Source: Enterococcus rotai
Lineage (GTDB): Bacteria; Bacillota; Bacilli; Lactobacillales; Enterococcaceae
Length of the DNA: 64,000 nucleotides
Direction of reading: 5' to 3'
Assembly (NCBI RefSeq): GCF_001465345.1
Contig: NZ_CP013655.1
Span: 744,001-808,000 of the forward strand
In this document: positions 8,537-16,991 of the stretch, piece by piece
Numbering within the stretch: position 1 is the stretch's first letter
Layout of the letters: each line of letters starts with the position of its first letter
Position numbers and translations under genes: made by a program
Notes under the pieces: model-generated
The model's database searches: none
What the model was told of the DNA's origin: nothing
The model's input: the letters and a program-made list of their open reading frames with translations, nothing else

Positions 8537-9263
8537 GCTTAACACCCTTTCTATCTATAAAAAGCAAGCTCAGTACAATTCCCAATATCACTGCTGCGAT
8601 AACCAAATAACTACTATTTGTACTCACTATCATTGGATCATTCTGATCGATAATTGAACCGCTAATACTTACATTTAGAGTTGGCATGATTGCTCTACTA
8701 GGCCAAGTCCACGGAATTACTTTGTACAGGTCACCATCCCCAAAAAACACAGTCAAAAGTGTTCCAAAAATAAAATTTATGATTAGTGTAATTAGAAAAT
8801 TGCTTTTTCTTTCTAAAAATAAAACAAATGGAACCTGCCACAAACTTGTCACAAAAATCAGCATTGTTGATAAACAAATAACAACTCCTGAAGTATAAGG
8901 AAATAATAGATTGATACCCAATGCTAGTCCACTAAATAAAATTAAAAAGCTAGCATAATAAAATGTAATCACAAGCATTTTTGAAAACCATTCATAACTT
9001 CTATTATTTTTAGGTATTTGCAAATTTTTAAAATCAGTTGATCGTTTTTCATGGTTGTAAATAGTATGGACTATAATAGGGATTAACAGATTGATAAGTA
9101 GAAAGCTCAACCAATTAAATAAACTTGCAACAGCATTGTTATTCAACGATGTAAAAGAGAACCCTATCGTGATGATCCCAGCAAAAAATAAGAATAATAA
9201 ATTTTGTCTCATGATTCCTAATGATTTTGTTTTTAACCATTCAGACTGAACATATCTAAACAT
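8484..9263 (-). CDS. lanE: Lantibiotic immunity ABC transporter permease LanE
   Basis: The open frame begins at 9284, but its first seven codons contain the ribosome site AAGGAGG, so the start is the ATG at 9263 (MFRYVQSEWLKTKSLG). The 259-aa product has six predicted membrane helices and the N-terminal pattern of LanE/MutE/EpiE permeases (SEWLKTK.., a conserved beginning in this family). It follows lanF directly and overlaps lanG. It works with LanF in self-protection against the nisin-like peptides. Confidence 0.82.
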   Translation of the reverse strand: MFRYVQSEWLKTKSLGIMRQNLLFLFFAGIITIGFSFTSLNNNAVASLFNWLSFLLINLLIPIIVHTIYNHEKRSTDFKNLQIPKNNRSYEWFSKMLVITFYYASFLILFSGLALGINLLFPYTSGVVICLSTMLIFVTSLWQVPFVLFLERKSNFLITLIINFIFGTLLTVFFGDGDLYKVIPWTWPSRAIMPTLNVSISGSIIDQNDPMIVSTNSSYLVIAAVILGIVLSLLFIDRKGVKHEKKYPTNEGRKFFTKA

Positions 9264-9267
9264 AATT

Positions 9268-9948
9268 CTATATACCTCCTTCATTGGCTAGTACTTTCAA
9301 GAATGTATTCTCTAAATCCTTTATATTTTCAATCGTTTCTTCGTATTGAATAACGCCATTTTTAATAATTCCAACTTTGTCCGCTACATGCTGAATTTCT
9401 GTTAAGCTATGGCTCGATACAATAATCGTCATGCCCATTTTTTTTAGCTGCTGAAGTAAATCTCTAAACTCAATTACGCCTACAGGATCCAATCCGTTTG
9501 TTGGTTCATCTAGTATAAGCAATTGAGGATCATTTAAGATAGCTAATGCAATACCCAAACGCTGTTTCATTCCAACGGAGTAATCTTTTACTTTTTTTGA
9601 ATCATCAATCAACCCAACTGTTACTAAAACTTCTGAAATTTTTTGCTCAGATAAATTATACCGTAGCGTTTGAACCTTCAAATTTTCACGAGCGGTTAAG
9701 TTCCCATACACAGCTGGCTGTTCTATTAAAAAACCAATAGAATCACTGTCTATTCCTAAAAAATCAATCCTTCCTCCATCAAAAGAAATAATCTGAGAAA
9801 TAATTTTCAATAAAGTTGATTTTCCAGCACCATTCAATCCTAAGAGTCCATAGATTGTATTTTTTTCAACATTTAGGGAAACGCCATTTAAAATAACATT
9901 TTTTTTGTAGCTTTTCTTTATGTTAGCTACTTCTAGCGCGATACTCAT
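9268..9948 (-). CDS. lanF: Lantibiotic immunity ABC transporter ATPase LanF
   Basis: 226 aa, ATG behind ATAGGAGGTTATCAC. Walker A is GLNGAGKST, the signature YSVGMKQRLGIA, Walker B LLILDEPTNGLD and the switch His is in SSHSL. The Q-loop reads FLIEQPAVYGN with Glu in place of Gln. This E-loop is characteristic of LanF proteins and separates them from ordinary exporters. The protein powers LanEG-mediated removal of lantibiotic from the membrane. It follows the four precursor genes after a long hairpin. Confidence 0.92.
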   Translation of the reverse strand: MSIALEVANIKKSYKKNVILNGVSLNVEKNTIYGLLGLNGAGKSTLLKIISQIISFDGGRIDFLGIDSDSIGFLIEQPAVYGNLTARENLKVQTLRYNLSEQKISEVLVTVGLIDDSKKVKDYSVGMKQRLGIALAILNDPQLLILDEPTNGLDPVGVIEFRDLLQQLKKMGMTIIVSSHSLTEIQHVADKVGIIKNGVIQYEETIENIKDLENTFLKVLANEGGI

Positions 9949-9967
9949 GTGATAACCTCCTATAAGA

Positions 9968-10003
9968 TTTTCTCACCAGTAATCACTATTACTAGCGAGA
10001 AAA
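9968..10003 (-). promoter_or_regulatory. Long intercistronic hairpin between precursor array and lanF
   Basis: Read on the minus strand, TTTTCTC pairs with GAGAAAA and CTAGTAAT with ATTACTGG around a 4-nt loop, about 16 pairs including G-U pairs. It lies just before the lanF ribosome site and is not followed by a T run. It is therefore more likely an RNA processing or stability element, or a leaky attenuator, than a true terminator. It could let precursor mRNA accumulate above immunity mRNA. Confidence 0.7.
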
Positions 10004-10066
10004 AATATTTTAATACCTTCTCCATCATTTTGGCTCACCTCATCATCTGAACATTAGGTTCTTTGC

Positions 10067-10213
10067 TTATTTTACCCAATTACAGATTACTGTTTGAAGT
10101 TTACTTCCTTGACATCCCATAGTACATAAACTAACACTTGTGATTCTTGGTTCTGGTTTTACTCCGTTTATTGTTTGTGCTACATCTAAATCAAAATCAT
10201 CAAATTGTGTCAT
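10067..10213 (-). CDS. lanA4: Divergent fourth lantibiotic precursor (LanA4)
   Basis: The start is the ATG at 10213 (MTQFDDFDLDVAQTINGVK), which matches the other precursors; a longer open frame upstream is not used. The 48-aa product has the same 23-residue leader with the FDLD box and the PEPR cleavage site. Its 25-residue core begins ITSVSLCTMGC and ends TVICNWVK. Rings A (Ser3-Cys7) and B (Thr8-Cys11), the lipid II-binding part of nisin, can still form, but only one further Cys (Cys21) remains, with Ser14 or Thr18 as partner. It is probably a second bacteriocin or helper peptide made by the same enzymes. Confidence 0.88.
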   Translation of the reverse strand: MTQFDDFDLDVAQTINGVKPEPRITSVSLCTMGCQGSKLQTVICNWVK

Positions 10214-10229
10214 TCTAGCTGTTCTCCTT

Positions 10230-10406
10230 TTATTTTTTCCCAATACCAACTGAACAGTTACATGTGATCGTTTTTAATGCACAGCCCATCAATACTCCTG
10301 TTACACATCCGGGGGTACATAAACTTTTACTTGTAATCCGTGGTTCTGGTTTTACCCCGTTTGTTGTTTGTGCTACGTCTAAATCAAAATCATCAAATTG
10401 TGTCAT
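10230..10406 (-). CDS. lanA3: Nisin-like lantibiotic precursor, copy 3
   Basis: 58 aa with ATG at 10406 behind GAGGAGGAAACAGAA. Leader (1-23) ends in PEPR with the FDLD box that LanB and LanC recognise. The core (35 residues) begins ITSKSLCTPGC and ends TCNCSVGIGKK. All Ser/Thr and Cys partners of the five nisin rings are in register (Ser3-Cys7, Thr8-Cys11, Thr13-Cys19, Thr23-Cys26, Thr25-Cys28). The protein is identical to copies 1 and 2, with only silent differences in the DNA. It is the third gene of a tandem array with a period of about 200 bp. Confidence 0.95.
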   Translation of the reverse strand: MTQFDDFDLDVAQTTNGVKPEPRITSKSLCTPGCVTGVLMGCALKTITCNCSVGIGKK

Positions 10407-10429
10407 TTCTGTTTCCTCCTCTTATTTTT

Positions 10430-10606
10430 TTATTTTTTCCCAATACCTACTGAACAGTTACATGTGATCGTTTTTAATGCACAGCCCATCAATACTCCTG
10501 TTACACATCCGGGGGTACATAAACTTTTACTTGTAATCCGTGGTTCTGGTTTTACCCCGTTCGTTGTTTGCGCTACGTCTAAATCAAAATCATCAAATTG
10601 TGTCAT
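10430..10606 (-). CDS. lanA2: Nisin-like lantibiotic precursor, copy 2
   Basis: 58 aa with ATG at 10606 behind GAGGAGGAAACAGAA. The encoded peptide is identical to copies 1 and 3; differences are silent, for example GCG for GCA and ACG for ACA in the leader. Core changes against nisin A include Ile4 to Lys, Lys12 to Val, the hinge Asn20-Met21 to Ala-Leu, and loss of both His27 and His31. An extra Lys extends the C-terminus by one residue. Gene dosage is the obvious benefit of keeping three copies. Confidence 0.95.
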   Translation of the reverse strand: MTQFDDFDLDVAQTTNGVKPEPRITSKSLCTPGCVTGVLMGCALKTITCNCSVGIGKK

Positions 10607-10628
10607 TTCTGTTTCCTCCTCTTATTTT

Positions 10629-10805
10629 TTATTTTTTCCCAATACCTACTGAACAATTACATGTGATCGTTTTTAATGCACAGCCCATCAATACTCCTGT
10701 TACACATCCGGGGGTACATAAACTTTTACTTGTAATCCGTGGTTCTGGTTTTACCCCGTTTGTTGTTTGTGCTACGTCTAAATCAAAATCATCAAATTGT
10801 GTCAT
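10629..10805 (-). CDS. lanA1: Nisin-like lantibiotic precursor, copy 1 (promoter-proximal)
   Basis: 58 aa with ATG at 10805 behind AAGGAGGAAACAGAA. It is the first precursor gene after the proposed quorum-controlled promoter at 10846-10911. The leader MTQFDDFDLDVAQTT.. carries the class I FNLD-like box (FDLD) and ends in PEPR, a nisin-type Pro-Arg site for a subtilisin-like protease. The core shares the ITS.SLCTPGC start, the GC hinge region and the TCxC end with nisin A, so the mature peptide should bind lipid II and form pores. LanB and LanC, encoded upstream, would dehydrate and cyclise it; LanT exports it. Confidence 0.95.
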   Translation of the reverse strand: MTQFDDFDLDVAQTTNGVKPEPRITSKSLCTPGCVTGVLMGCALKTITCNCSVGIGKK

Positions 10806-10845
10806 TTCTGTTTCCTCCTTTTTTCTTAATTTTTATTACACCTTA

Positions 10846-10911
10846 ATTATAAGGTGGATCGTTCATTTTGAATGAAAACGTCTCAACAGCTCGTTTTTTA
10901 TTCAAAACTGC
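10846..10911 (-). promoter_or_regulatory. Precursor promoter with candidate AgrA box
   Basis: On the minus strand the box GCAGTTTTGA (10911-10902) is followed after exactly 50 nt by the -10 element TATAAT (10851-10846). A second half-site, GCTGTTGAGA, starts 21 nt after the first, the direct-repeat spacing expected for LytTR regulators. No good -35 is seen, which fits an activator-dependent promoter. The same box and spacing precede agrB and occur twice before lanB. The -10 lies inside an 18-nt inverted repeat with arms CACCTTA and TAAGGTG (10839-10856). Confidence 0.72.
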
Positions 10912-12200
10912 TAATAACCTAATGCTTCAATCCAAGAACTTCTATTTCCATATCGCTCCCTTAATAACGTAAGCAACACACCTGAACTCCCACCCAATAA
11001 ACCAATATCTGTTACTGACTTTCCAAATTCAATACTGGTAAAGCCAAAATGATTCTTCTCATCATAAAAACGAAGTATCTCTTCTTTAACCACTTTGATA
11101 TACTCATCAAAATCTGACGTTCCAAGTTCCTTTTTAAACGTCAATAACGTATTCAATAATCCGCTATAGCCATGACAAATAGTTGCTGAAAACAATCCTT
11201 CTTCTTTGGAATAAATACTTCTAATTGATTGACTTGAAAAATCGATAATATCTTCCCTTTCTAATGCTTTTCCTGCATACAGTAACGCAACTGCAACTCC
11301 TGGAGTACCATAACACCAAGCATCACGATTTTCCACAACATCTGTTTTAGTATTTGTTAAATAATTTTCTAACGTCAACATTGCTGGCCAAATAATTTTT
11401 TGATTTTTCACTATACTATTTTTTATTAGAAAATCAACAATATACTCTATCGCTATAGCTTGCCCTGGCACAGTGATCCCTTTTAGCATACTTTTACTCA
11501 GAACTAATAGAATCCCTGCAATACCATGTGCCATACCTAAATTAAAATTTCCATCAGGATATAGTTTTGCTTCTTCTTCAGTAAATTGATTACGAGAACT
11601 AATATGAAAATTAGGATATCCAAACCGTTCATCTGTTAGGCTAACCAAATAGTTTAATATTCTAGTGAGCCAGTGTAAACTTTCATCATCGTCTTGTGTC
11701 AATAAGTAGAGACTTGTTCCTGACAGGCCTTCAATAATATCGTAGTCCGTCATTTCGACTTCTTTATCTGCAAGTAAATTTAGTTTTTCCTCTACGGATC
11801 GTAATAAAACTTTTTTCAAGTTTCCTTTTAATTTGGGATATTTCAAGTGATCGGGATCAAGACCGTCAATTCCAAGTAATATTCCAGAAATTCCCGAAAA
11901 CATCGATGGATTTTTGATACCATACGTTTTTATTGATAAAACAATCTGTTGTAAATAGTTATGACCGTATTCTTCCCACGATTCTTTTGGAAAAAGACTA
12001 GATAGCTCTCCAAATAATAAACACAGAGAAGGAAATCCATGGCTTAATGCTAACGGGTGCCAATTTGAGTATTTAGTCCCATCAATAATCACAATGTTCT
12101 CTTCCGAATTGATGAGTTCATCAATTTTGTGATGATCCGCATGATTTTCAGCGCATTTTTTTAAATCAAATTTTGTTTTAAGCTGCAAAGTATTCTTCAT
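10911..12200 (-). CDS. lanC: Lanthionine synthetase LanC (cyclase)
   Basis: 429 aa, ATG at 12200 with AAAGGG upstream inside the end of lanT, giving a 23-nt overlap. LanC proteins are zinc enzymes that join Cys thiols to dehydrated Ser/Thr to make lanthionine rings. The zinc ligands are visible: Cys296 in DAWCYGTPG and the Cys342-His343 pair in ATICHGYSG. Repeated G-LG / GIAGIL motifs (GMAHGIAGILLVL) mark the alpha/alpha toroid. Length is normal. The stop overlaps the first base of the AgrA box that precedes lanA1. Confidence 0.95.
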   Translation of the reverse strand: MKNTLQLKTKFDLKKCAENHADHHKIDELINSEENIVIIDGTKYSNWHPLALSHGFPSLCLLFGELSSLFPKESWEEYGHNYLQQIVLSIKTYGIKNPSMFSGISGILLGIDGLDPDHLKYPKLKGNLKKVLLRSVEEKLNLLADKEVEMTDYDIIEGLSGTSLYLLTQDDDESLHWLTRILNYLVSLTDERFGYPNFHISSRNQFTEEEAKLYPDGNFNLGMAHGIAGILLVLSKSMLKGITVPGQAIAIEYIVDFLIKNSIVKNQKIIWPAMLTLENYLTNTKTDVVENRDAWCYGTPGVAVALLYAGKALEREDIIDFSSQSIRSIYSKEEGLFSATICHGYSGLLNTLLTFKKELGTSDFDEYIKVVKEEILRFYDEKNHFGFTSIEFGKSVTDIGLLGGSSGVLLTLLRERYGNRSSWIEALGY

Positions 12201-13953
12201 ATGATTCAGCCCTTTCCATCTCTTGATATAGTCGACAATTCTTCATTAAATGTGCATGTGTACCTATATCAACAATTTCTCCTTTATCCATTACGATAAT
12301 CTTATCCGCATTTTGTGCTGCTAAAATTCTATGCGAAATAAATATTCCAATCTTTCCTTTTGTTTTTTCATAAAAAGAATCAAACACTTCTTTTTCTGAA
12401 ATTGGATCTAAAGCAGAACTAGGTTCATCCAATATATATACGGATGCTTTCTTAAAGAATGATCTCGCAAGTGCAACCTTTTGCCATTGTCCACCGGAAA
12501 GCTGCCTTCCATTTTCAAACCAAATTCCCAATTGTTGATTTAAGTCTTCTTCATCTAAAAAATCAATATTCAATTCACGCATACACGTTTTCATTATTTC
12601 TGTATCTGAAATATTTTGAATATCACCAAAGCCAATATTTTCTTGAAGAGGTAATTCATATTTCACAAAATCTTGAAAAAGCACCGACAATTGTTGCTTA
12701 TATCTAGTTTCTTCAATTTCCCTAAGTGGCACTCCATCTACTAAAATTTCTCCTTCTGAATTTTCATAAAGTTTAGTCAAGACTTTAATCAGAGTCGATT
12801 TTCCTGATCCATTCGGTCCTACAATAGCAACTCTTTCCCCAGCATGTAACGTCAAGTCTACTTTCTTCAAGGCTAAACTTTGTGTCTCTGGGTAGTGATA
12901 AGAAACCTTTTTAAACTCAATATCATGAATATCTGTGATCTCTGTATTATCTGGTATCAAGACTTCTTCATTTTCAACCTGAACAAATTCTTCTATAAAT
13001 TCGAAAAGTTTTTCCATATACAGATTATTGTTATATAGAGCATAAATACTCGTCATCACACCTTTTGAACTAGATTGAATCATCGAGGTTACTTTGATGA
13101 TACTTACAACATTTCCGACCAAAATAGTTCCAGAATAAGCAGCAGTAATTGCTACAAATAGCACAATCGCCCCAATAATTTGAACCCCCACTTCAAAAAG
13201 AATACTTAATTTCGATTTTTGATATAAGAGATCCATATCCTGTTTGATAAAATTTTCTTTTATTCTGGAAAATTTATTTATGATATACTCTTTCAAATCG
13301 TAAAACTTGACTTCCTTAAATGAAAAATCATGAGTTAATATATAATTTAAATACCAAGACTCACGTTCATCTTCCATACGCTGATATTGTATATTAAATT
13401 CCCGCTTACCAATCTGTATATAATAGTAAATGGAAGTCAATGGAACTAATGTTAGCAATAGTGCCATTTTCCAACTCCACATTGATAAGAAAATAATTGA
13501 ACCAATCAACGTAATCATTGTCTTCATCAAATTAATAGTCATATCCAAACTTTGAGAAGGTTTAAAAGCTATTTGACCATTGATACGTTCAATTTGATTA
13601 TATGTTTCTGAATTTTCAAAATCTTTTAATTTCATGTCACCACAAGCATTCATAATGATTTTATTTAGTTTGTACACCAAATTCACCTGCAGCTTTTGTT
13701 CAAAGATAGCCGAAATTTGTCCGACTATCTCACTCCCCACTGTAAAGCTAACAAACGCAATCAGCAAAACCATCACTCGATTAAGTACTTGATGAGCTAC
13801 TATACTATTTAGTAGTTCTTGTGATAAATATGTTGTAAGTAATGGTACAACTGACACTAACAGACTCAATAATAAAATAACAATCAGATTTTTCTTTTCT
13901 AAATCATAGATAAGTTTTAAAGTCTTTTTTGTATTGGAATATAGATTCTTCAT
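12178..13953 (-). CDS. lanT: Lantibiotic ABC exporter LanT (NisT type)
   Basis: 591 aa, ATG behind AAGGGAGGCAGCTTAATC. The N-terminal 320 residues hold about six membrane helices; the C-terminal ATPase has Walker A GPNGSGKST, signature LSGGQWQKVALARSF, Walker B ASVYILDEPSSALD and the His switch in FISHR. There is no N-terminal C39 peptidase domain, so this exporter moves the modified precursor with its leader still on, as NisT does. A separate protease must remove the leader outside the cell. lanB ends 2 nt upstream, and lanC overlaps its end. Confidence 0.94.
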   Translation of the reverse strand: MKNLYSNTKKTLKLIYDLEKKNLIVILLLSLLVSVVPLLTTYLSQELLNSIVAHQVLNRVMVLLIAFVSFTVGSEIVGQISAIFEQKLQVNLVYKLNKIIMNACGDMKLKDFENSETYNQIERINGQIAFKPSQSLDMTINLMKTMITLIGSIIFLSMWSWKMALLLTLVPLTSIYYYIQIGKREFNIQYQRMEDERESWYLNYILTHDFSFKEVKFYDLKEYIINKFSRIKENFIKQDMDLLYQKSKLSILFEVGVQIIGAIVLFVAITAAYSGTILVGNVVSIIKVTSMIQSSSKGVMTSIYALYNNNLYMEKLFEFIEEFVQVENEEVLIPDNTEITDIHDIEFKKVSYHYPETQSLALKKVDLTLHAGERVAIVGPNGSGKSTLIKVLTKLYENSEGEILVDGVPLREIEETRYKQQLSVLFQDFVKYELPLQENIGFGDIQNISDTEIMKTCMRELNIDFLDEEDLNQQLGIWFENGRQLSGGQWQKVALARSFFKKASVYILDEPSSALDPISEKEVFDSFYEKTKGKIGIFISHRILAAQNADKIIVMDKGEIVDIGTHAHLMKNCRLYQEMERAESYEEYFAA

Positions 13954-13955
13954 GA

Positions 13956-16900
13956 TTAAGCTGCCTCCCTTGTTCTGGTGTGGATCAAGTAATTAAACAC
14001 TTGACCTACAACAGCCATCACAAACGCCTCTTGATTTTGATCAACACCAAATAATCGATTACAATGCAGATGAATGAAACTAGAAAAAATATTTATCTTT
14101 TCTTCTAAAGAAAAGTCCATACGTTTGTATACTTCCAAATAATCTTCTACTGATTCTTTCCTTAAAGTCGCCCATTTCTTCATTTGGCTATCCGTACGTC
14201 TAAATTCATCTAGTATTTCCTTTTTATTCTCACGGAAATACAAACTGCTATCTTGACGTTTCTCATACGTATGCACAAGAGCTTTGATTTCAGAATCTTC
14301 CAAACTCAATTGGTCAATAAAGTCAACAACCGTTAATACTCCTGATAATTCAAACGGAATATCCAGTGTTCCCAACCTGTTACTATATAAAATATTTTCA
14401 ACAACCTTGCTATCCGCCATAAATACCTTTTCAGCTAACGAAATCAATTCTTTCCCACCATAACGTTCTACTTCTCGTTCATAGGAATCGATCGTATACC
14501 TAGCGATCATCTCCTGCGACAACAACGTTTTTAACCAGTCAAAGATTCGAGTTGTATACTTTTGAAGTTTCTCTTCTGATGCATTGAAGCGCAAGCGAAT
14601 ATGCGGATGTGTGTCTATATATCTCATAAAGAAATAGTGAATTCCTGTTTCTTCTTCAAGTTTCGAGCAAAACTCTTTAATACAAAGTGTAATTAAATCC
14701 AACTCCTTCTTTCTTGTCGTATAAAGTTTAAAATAGAGCCAGTCATCATAAGGAAGTTTTGTGCTTGTTTCAAAATCGCTCGTTACAATTGATTTCGGTA
14801 AAATAGTTTCATCCGTCTCTTTTTCAACAGAAAACATTGGCACTACAATCTCAGCAGTATAACTCTCGTCGTTTTGGTCAACAAACACATTCTCTCCTTC
14901 TTCGCAGGCTTGCAGTTGTATCCGCATTTGTGCCTTAGAATTTTTTTTGTACTCTGCAAATAAAATCTCTAGTTCAGAATCATTGCTAAAATGGATTGGA
15001 ATACGATTATCATAGTCAGTTAAATAGAACCTGTTTGGAAGCGCAAATGCCTCTTTGTATTCACTGAATTTCTTTTTAAATAACTCAAAATCATTAATCA
15101 TTTCAGGCATAAGACTCTCTGTAGAAATGAACCATCTTTCTGGCGACAAAACGATACTTTTATATCTTAATTCAGGTATATGATCGAAATCAGAATAGAT
15201 CCTATGCCAAGGGAATTCACTCCACGAACGTTTCCTGTATATCGAAATCTCATGTAAAAAACGCAACATATTATGTGAAATACCTGCGTTCAGCATATTC
15301 GTTGCCTGAAATTCAAGTAGATCTCCGTTTTTTCTATTTCTAGCATAAAAACCGTAGTTATCAATACCAATCAAAATATCTTTAATCGTTATCTCTCGAC
15401 TCACTTCCAAAGAATTATTTGTAAATAAAGAGAGTTCATATTCTTTAAAATGAGGATTTATTGAAACATTACCATTGCGAATATTACTAGGAACATAGCT
15501 GATTTCACATGTTTTCACATACTTATTTCTTTTAGTTGTTTCTTTATCTTGAATCGTTTTAATTGTTTCCCCAAAATGGTTACTTAAATGACCAAATCTT
15601 CCAAACGTTTTGCCAGCGCCTTGAGATCCTCCCCCTGGGCTGAGATATGCTAGATATTTTTCTCCTGATTTTTTCAATAGAAAGAATGCTTCTAAGGACT
15701 TTAATAATTTAGTGTCTTCAAACTGGGAATCGCCTAGTAATTTTTTGACATCCTTTTCTCTAAGATCAATCGCAGCCCCTTTTTTCTCTGCCACATTTAT
15801 CTTCGAAAGAAAATAGTTTCTCAAGCGTAAATTATAATCAGGTATCACAGGCGCTCTGGAAATAAAATCATTTTCAGGCTTATCATAGGAAAATGGTGCT
15901 CCCAATCCATTACCCGTATCAAATAAATCCGTTAGCGGAACTTCTTGACTAAATCCATACTTGTCTAAAAACTCATCTTGATACAGTTGTATGTGCGCAA
16001 AAGCTGGATTATTTTCTGATGCTAACAATGTTAAAAAGCTAACTGCCTCGTTTATTTCCTCAACTAAGTTTTGAGGAATAGAAATCGAATCATTGTTTAA
16101 AAGACTATCAACTTGAAGAGGTGATGTACTTCGATAAAGAGTGTTCATTTCTTTATACAACGTTAAATAGGTTTGTTCTCCTGTTCCAAGTTTCATCTTG
16201 TTGTATTGTTTAATTTGATCATCAACTTTTTGCAGTTGAATAGCTCGTTCAGAAAAATACGCATTTTTATTCAACTCAGTGATTAAGTACTCCAACTGAT
16301 TACTCACAGTCATCGGCGGCCTTAAATTCGAAATCAGAAATTCGTTTTTTATCAATTTATATAAGAAAGAACTCAACTTATCTTCATTTTGCTTAGGATA
16401 CGCTTGTCTAAGCGTAGCTAATAAATTTTCAAATGCTACTAGATTTTGACCTTGATCCATCAACAACTTAAATGGCATTGATAGCTGAATACTCTCAGTA
16501 GAACTTGCTGTTTCAGTATTGTATAGCACGTAGGCACGATTTCCTTTTGTGTAAACAGCTGGGTTGATTTTAAATTCCAAATGTTGATATCCATTTAACT
16601 CTTCTTTTTTGATTACATTGAAGATCCAACTTAAATCAGCTCTAGCAACGTGTTCAAAGTTCTTTTCATCAAATGCAAAGTTTTCTTTATTTGTTGAAGT
16701 TTTTGCTATACCGACTGCTGAATAGAGACCAAATGGAGTTGTTCTTGTATTTCTTCTCAAAGCATACTTCAATAACGACTGCTCTAAATTCCTTTTTTTC
16801 TTATTCGATAGTGTTTTCCCATTGACTAAATACTCCGTCGCTTGATCATAAATCGATTTGCTAGAAATCAAGACCTGTTCTCTAAATACTGGATCGTTAA

Positions 16901-16991
16901 ACAACTCTTTAACATCTGTATTCTTTTCTTTTTCAGAAACGGTAGGTAATCTAACCATTACTTCCTCGTTTACTTCATAAAGTTTTTTCAT
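13956..16991 (-). CDS. lanB: Lantibiotic dehydratase LanB
   Basis: The start is the ATG at 16991 (MKKLYEVNEEVMVRLP) behind AAGGAGGAATGAAAGT; 16 codons of open frame upstream lack a signal. The 1011-aa length equals NisB. The N-terminal domain (about 1-700; YALRRNTRTTPFGLYSAVG, the conserved RTTPFG motif) transfers glutamate from Glu-tRNA to Ser/Thr of the precursor, and the C-terminal SpaB_C domain (WLYFKLYTTRKKELD, HPHIRLRFN) eliminates it to give dehydro residues. Both domains are present, so it is a full dehydratase and not a tRNA-dependent peptide ligase. It is the first gene of the biosynthesis operon. Confidence 0.95.
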   Translation of the reverse strand: MKKLYEVNEEVMVRLPTVSEKEKNTDVKELFNDPVFREQVLISSKSIYDQATEYLVNGKTLSNKKKRNLEQSLLKYALRRNTRTTPFGLYSAVGIAKTSTNKENFAFDEKNFEHVARADLSWIFNVIKKEELNGYQHLEFKINPAVYTKGNRAYVLYNTETASSTESIQLSMPFKLLMDQGQNLVAFENLLATLRQAYPKQNEDKLSSFLYKLIKNEFLISNLRPPMTVSNQLEYLITELNKNAYFSERAIQLQKVDDQIKQYNKMKLGTGEQTYLTLYKEMNTLYRSTSPLQVDSLLNNDSISIPQNLVEEINEAVSFLTLLASENNPAFAHIQLYQDEFLDKYGFSQEVPLTDLFDTGNGLGAPFSYDKPENDFISRAPVIPDYNLRLRNYFLSKINVAEKKGAAIDLREKDVKKLLGDSQFEDTKLLKSLEAFFLLKKSGEKYLAYLSPGGGSQGAGKTFGRFGHLSNHFGETIKTIQDKETTKRNKYVKTCEISYVPSNIRNGNVSINPHFKEYELSLFTNNSLEVSREITIKDILIGIDNYGFYARNRKNGDLLEFQATNMLNAGISHNMLRFLHEISIYRKRSWSEFPWHRIYSDFDHIPELRYKSIVLSPERWFISTESLMPEMINDFELFKKKFSEYKEAFALPNRFYLTDYDNRIPIHFSNDSELEILFAEYKKNSKAQMRIQLQACEEGENVFVDQNDESYTAEIVVPMFSVEKETDETILPKSIVTSDFETSTKLPYDDWLYFKLYTTRKKELDLITLCIKEFCSKLEEETGIHYFFMRYIDTHPHIRLRFNASEEKLQKYTTRIFDWLKTLLSQEMIARYTIDSYEREVERYGGKELISLAEKVFMADSKVVENILYSNRLGTLDIPFELSGVLTVVDFIDQLSLEDSEIKALVHTYEKRQDSSLYFRENKKEILDEFRRTDSQMKKWATLRKESVEDYLEVYKRMDFSLEEKINIFSSFIHLHCNRLFGVDQNQEAFVMAVVGQVFNYLIHTRTREAA

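Larger units (their letters stand above)
10067..10805 (-). repeat. Tandem array of four precursor genes
   Basis: Start codons lie at 10805, 10606, 10406 and 10213, so the units repeat at 199, 200 and 193 bp. The first three units are nearly identical in DNA including ribosome site and spacer. The fourth keeps the leader but diverges in the core. The array arose by tandem duplication and should be prone to copy-number change. Confidence 0.93.

Noticed and set aside
9968-10003. Hairpin before lanF as a rho-independent terminator
   Set aside because: No T run follows on the minus strand and the lanF ribosome site comes at once; kept as a regulatory hairpin instead.
10067-10805. Regular 200-bp repeats as a possible CRISPR array
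   Set aside because: Units are whole genes of about 200 bp, almost fully identical, without short repeats alternating with unique spacers.
10264-10875. Plus-strand open frames across the precursor array, with repeated sequence
   Set aside because: They are antisense shadows of the four lantibiotic genes; no ribosome sites, and the repetition comes from the tandem precursors.
13956-16991. LanB as a tRNA-dependent peptide ligase (PEARL) that would use the nearby tRNA-Cys
   Set aside because: It is full-length with both the glutamylation and the elimination domains, as in NisB. PEARLs lack the elimination domain, and LanB uses Glu-tRNA. The tRNA-Cys link remains unexplained.
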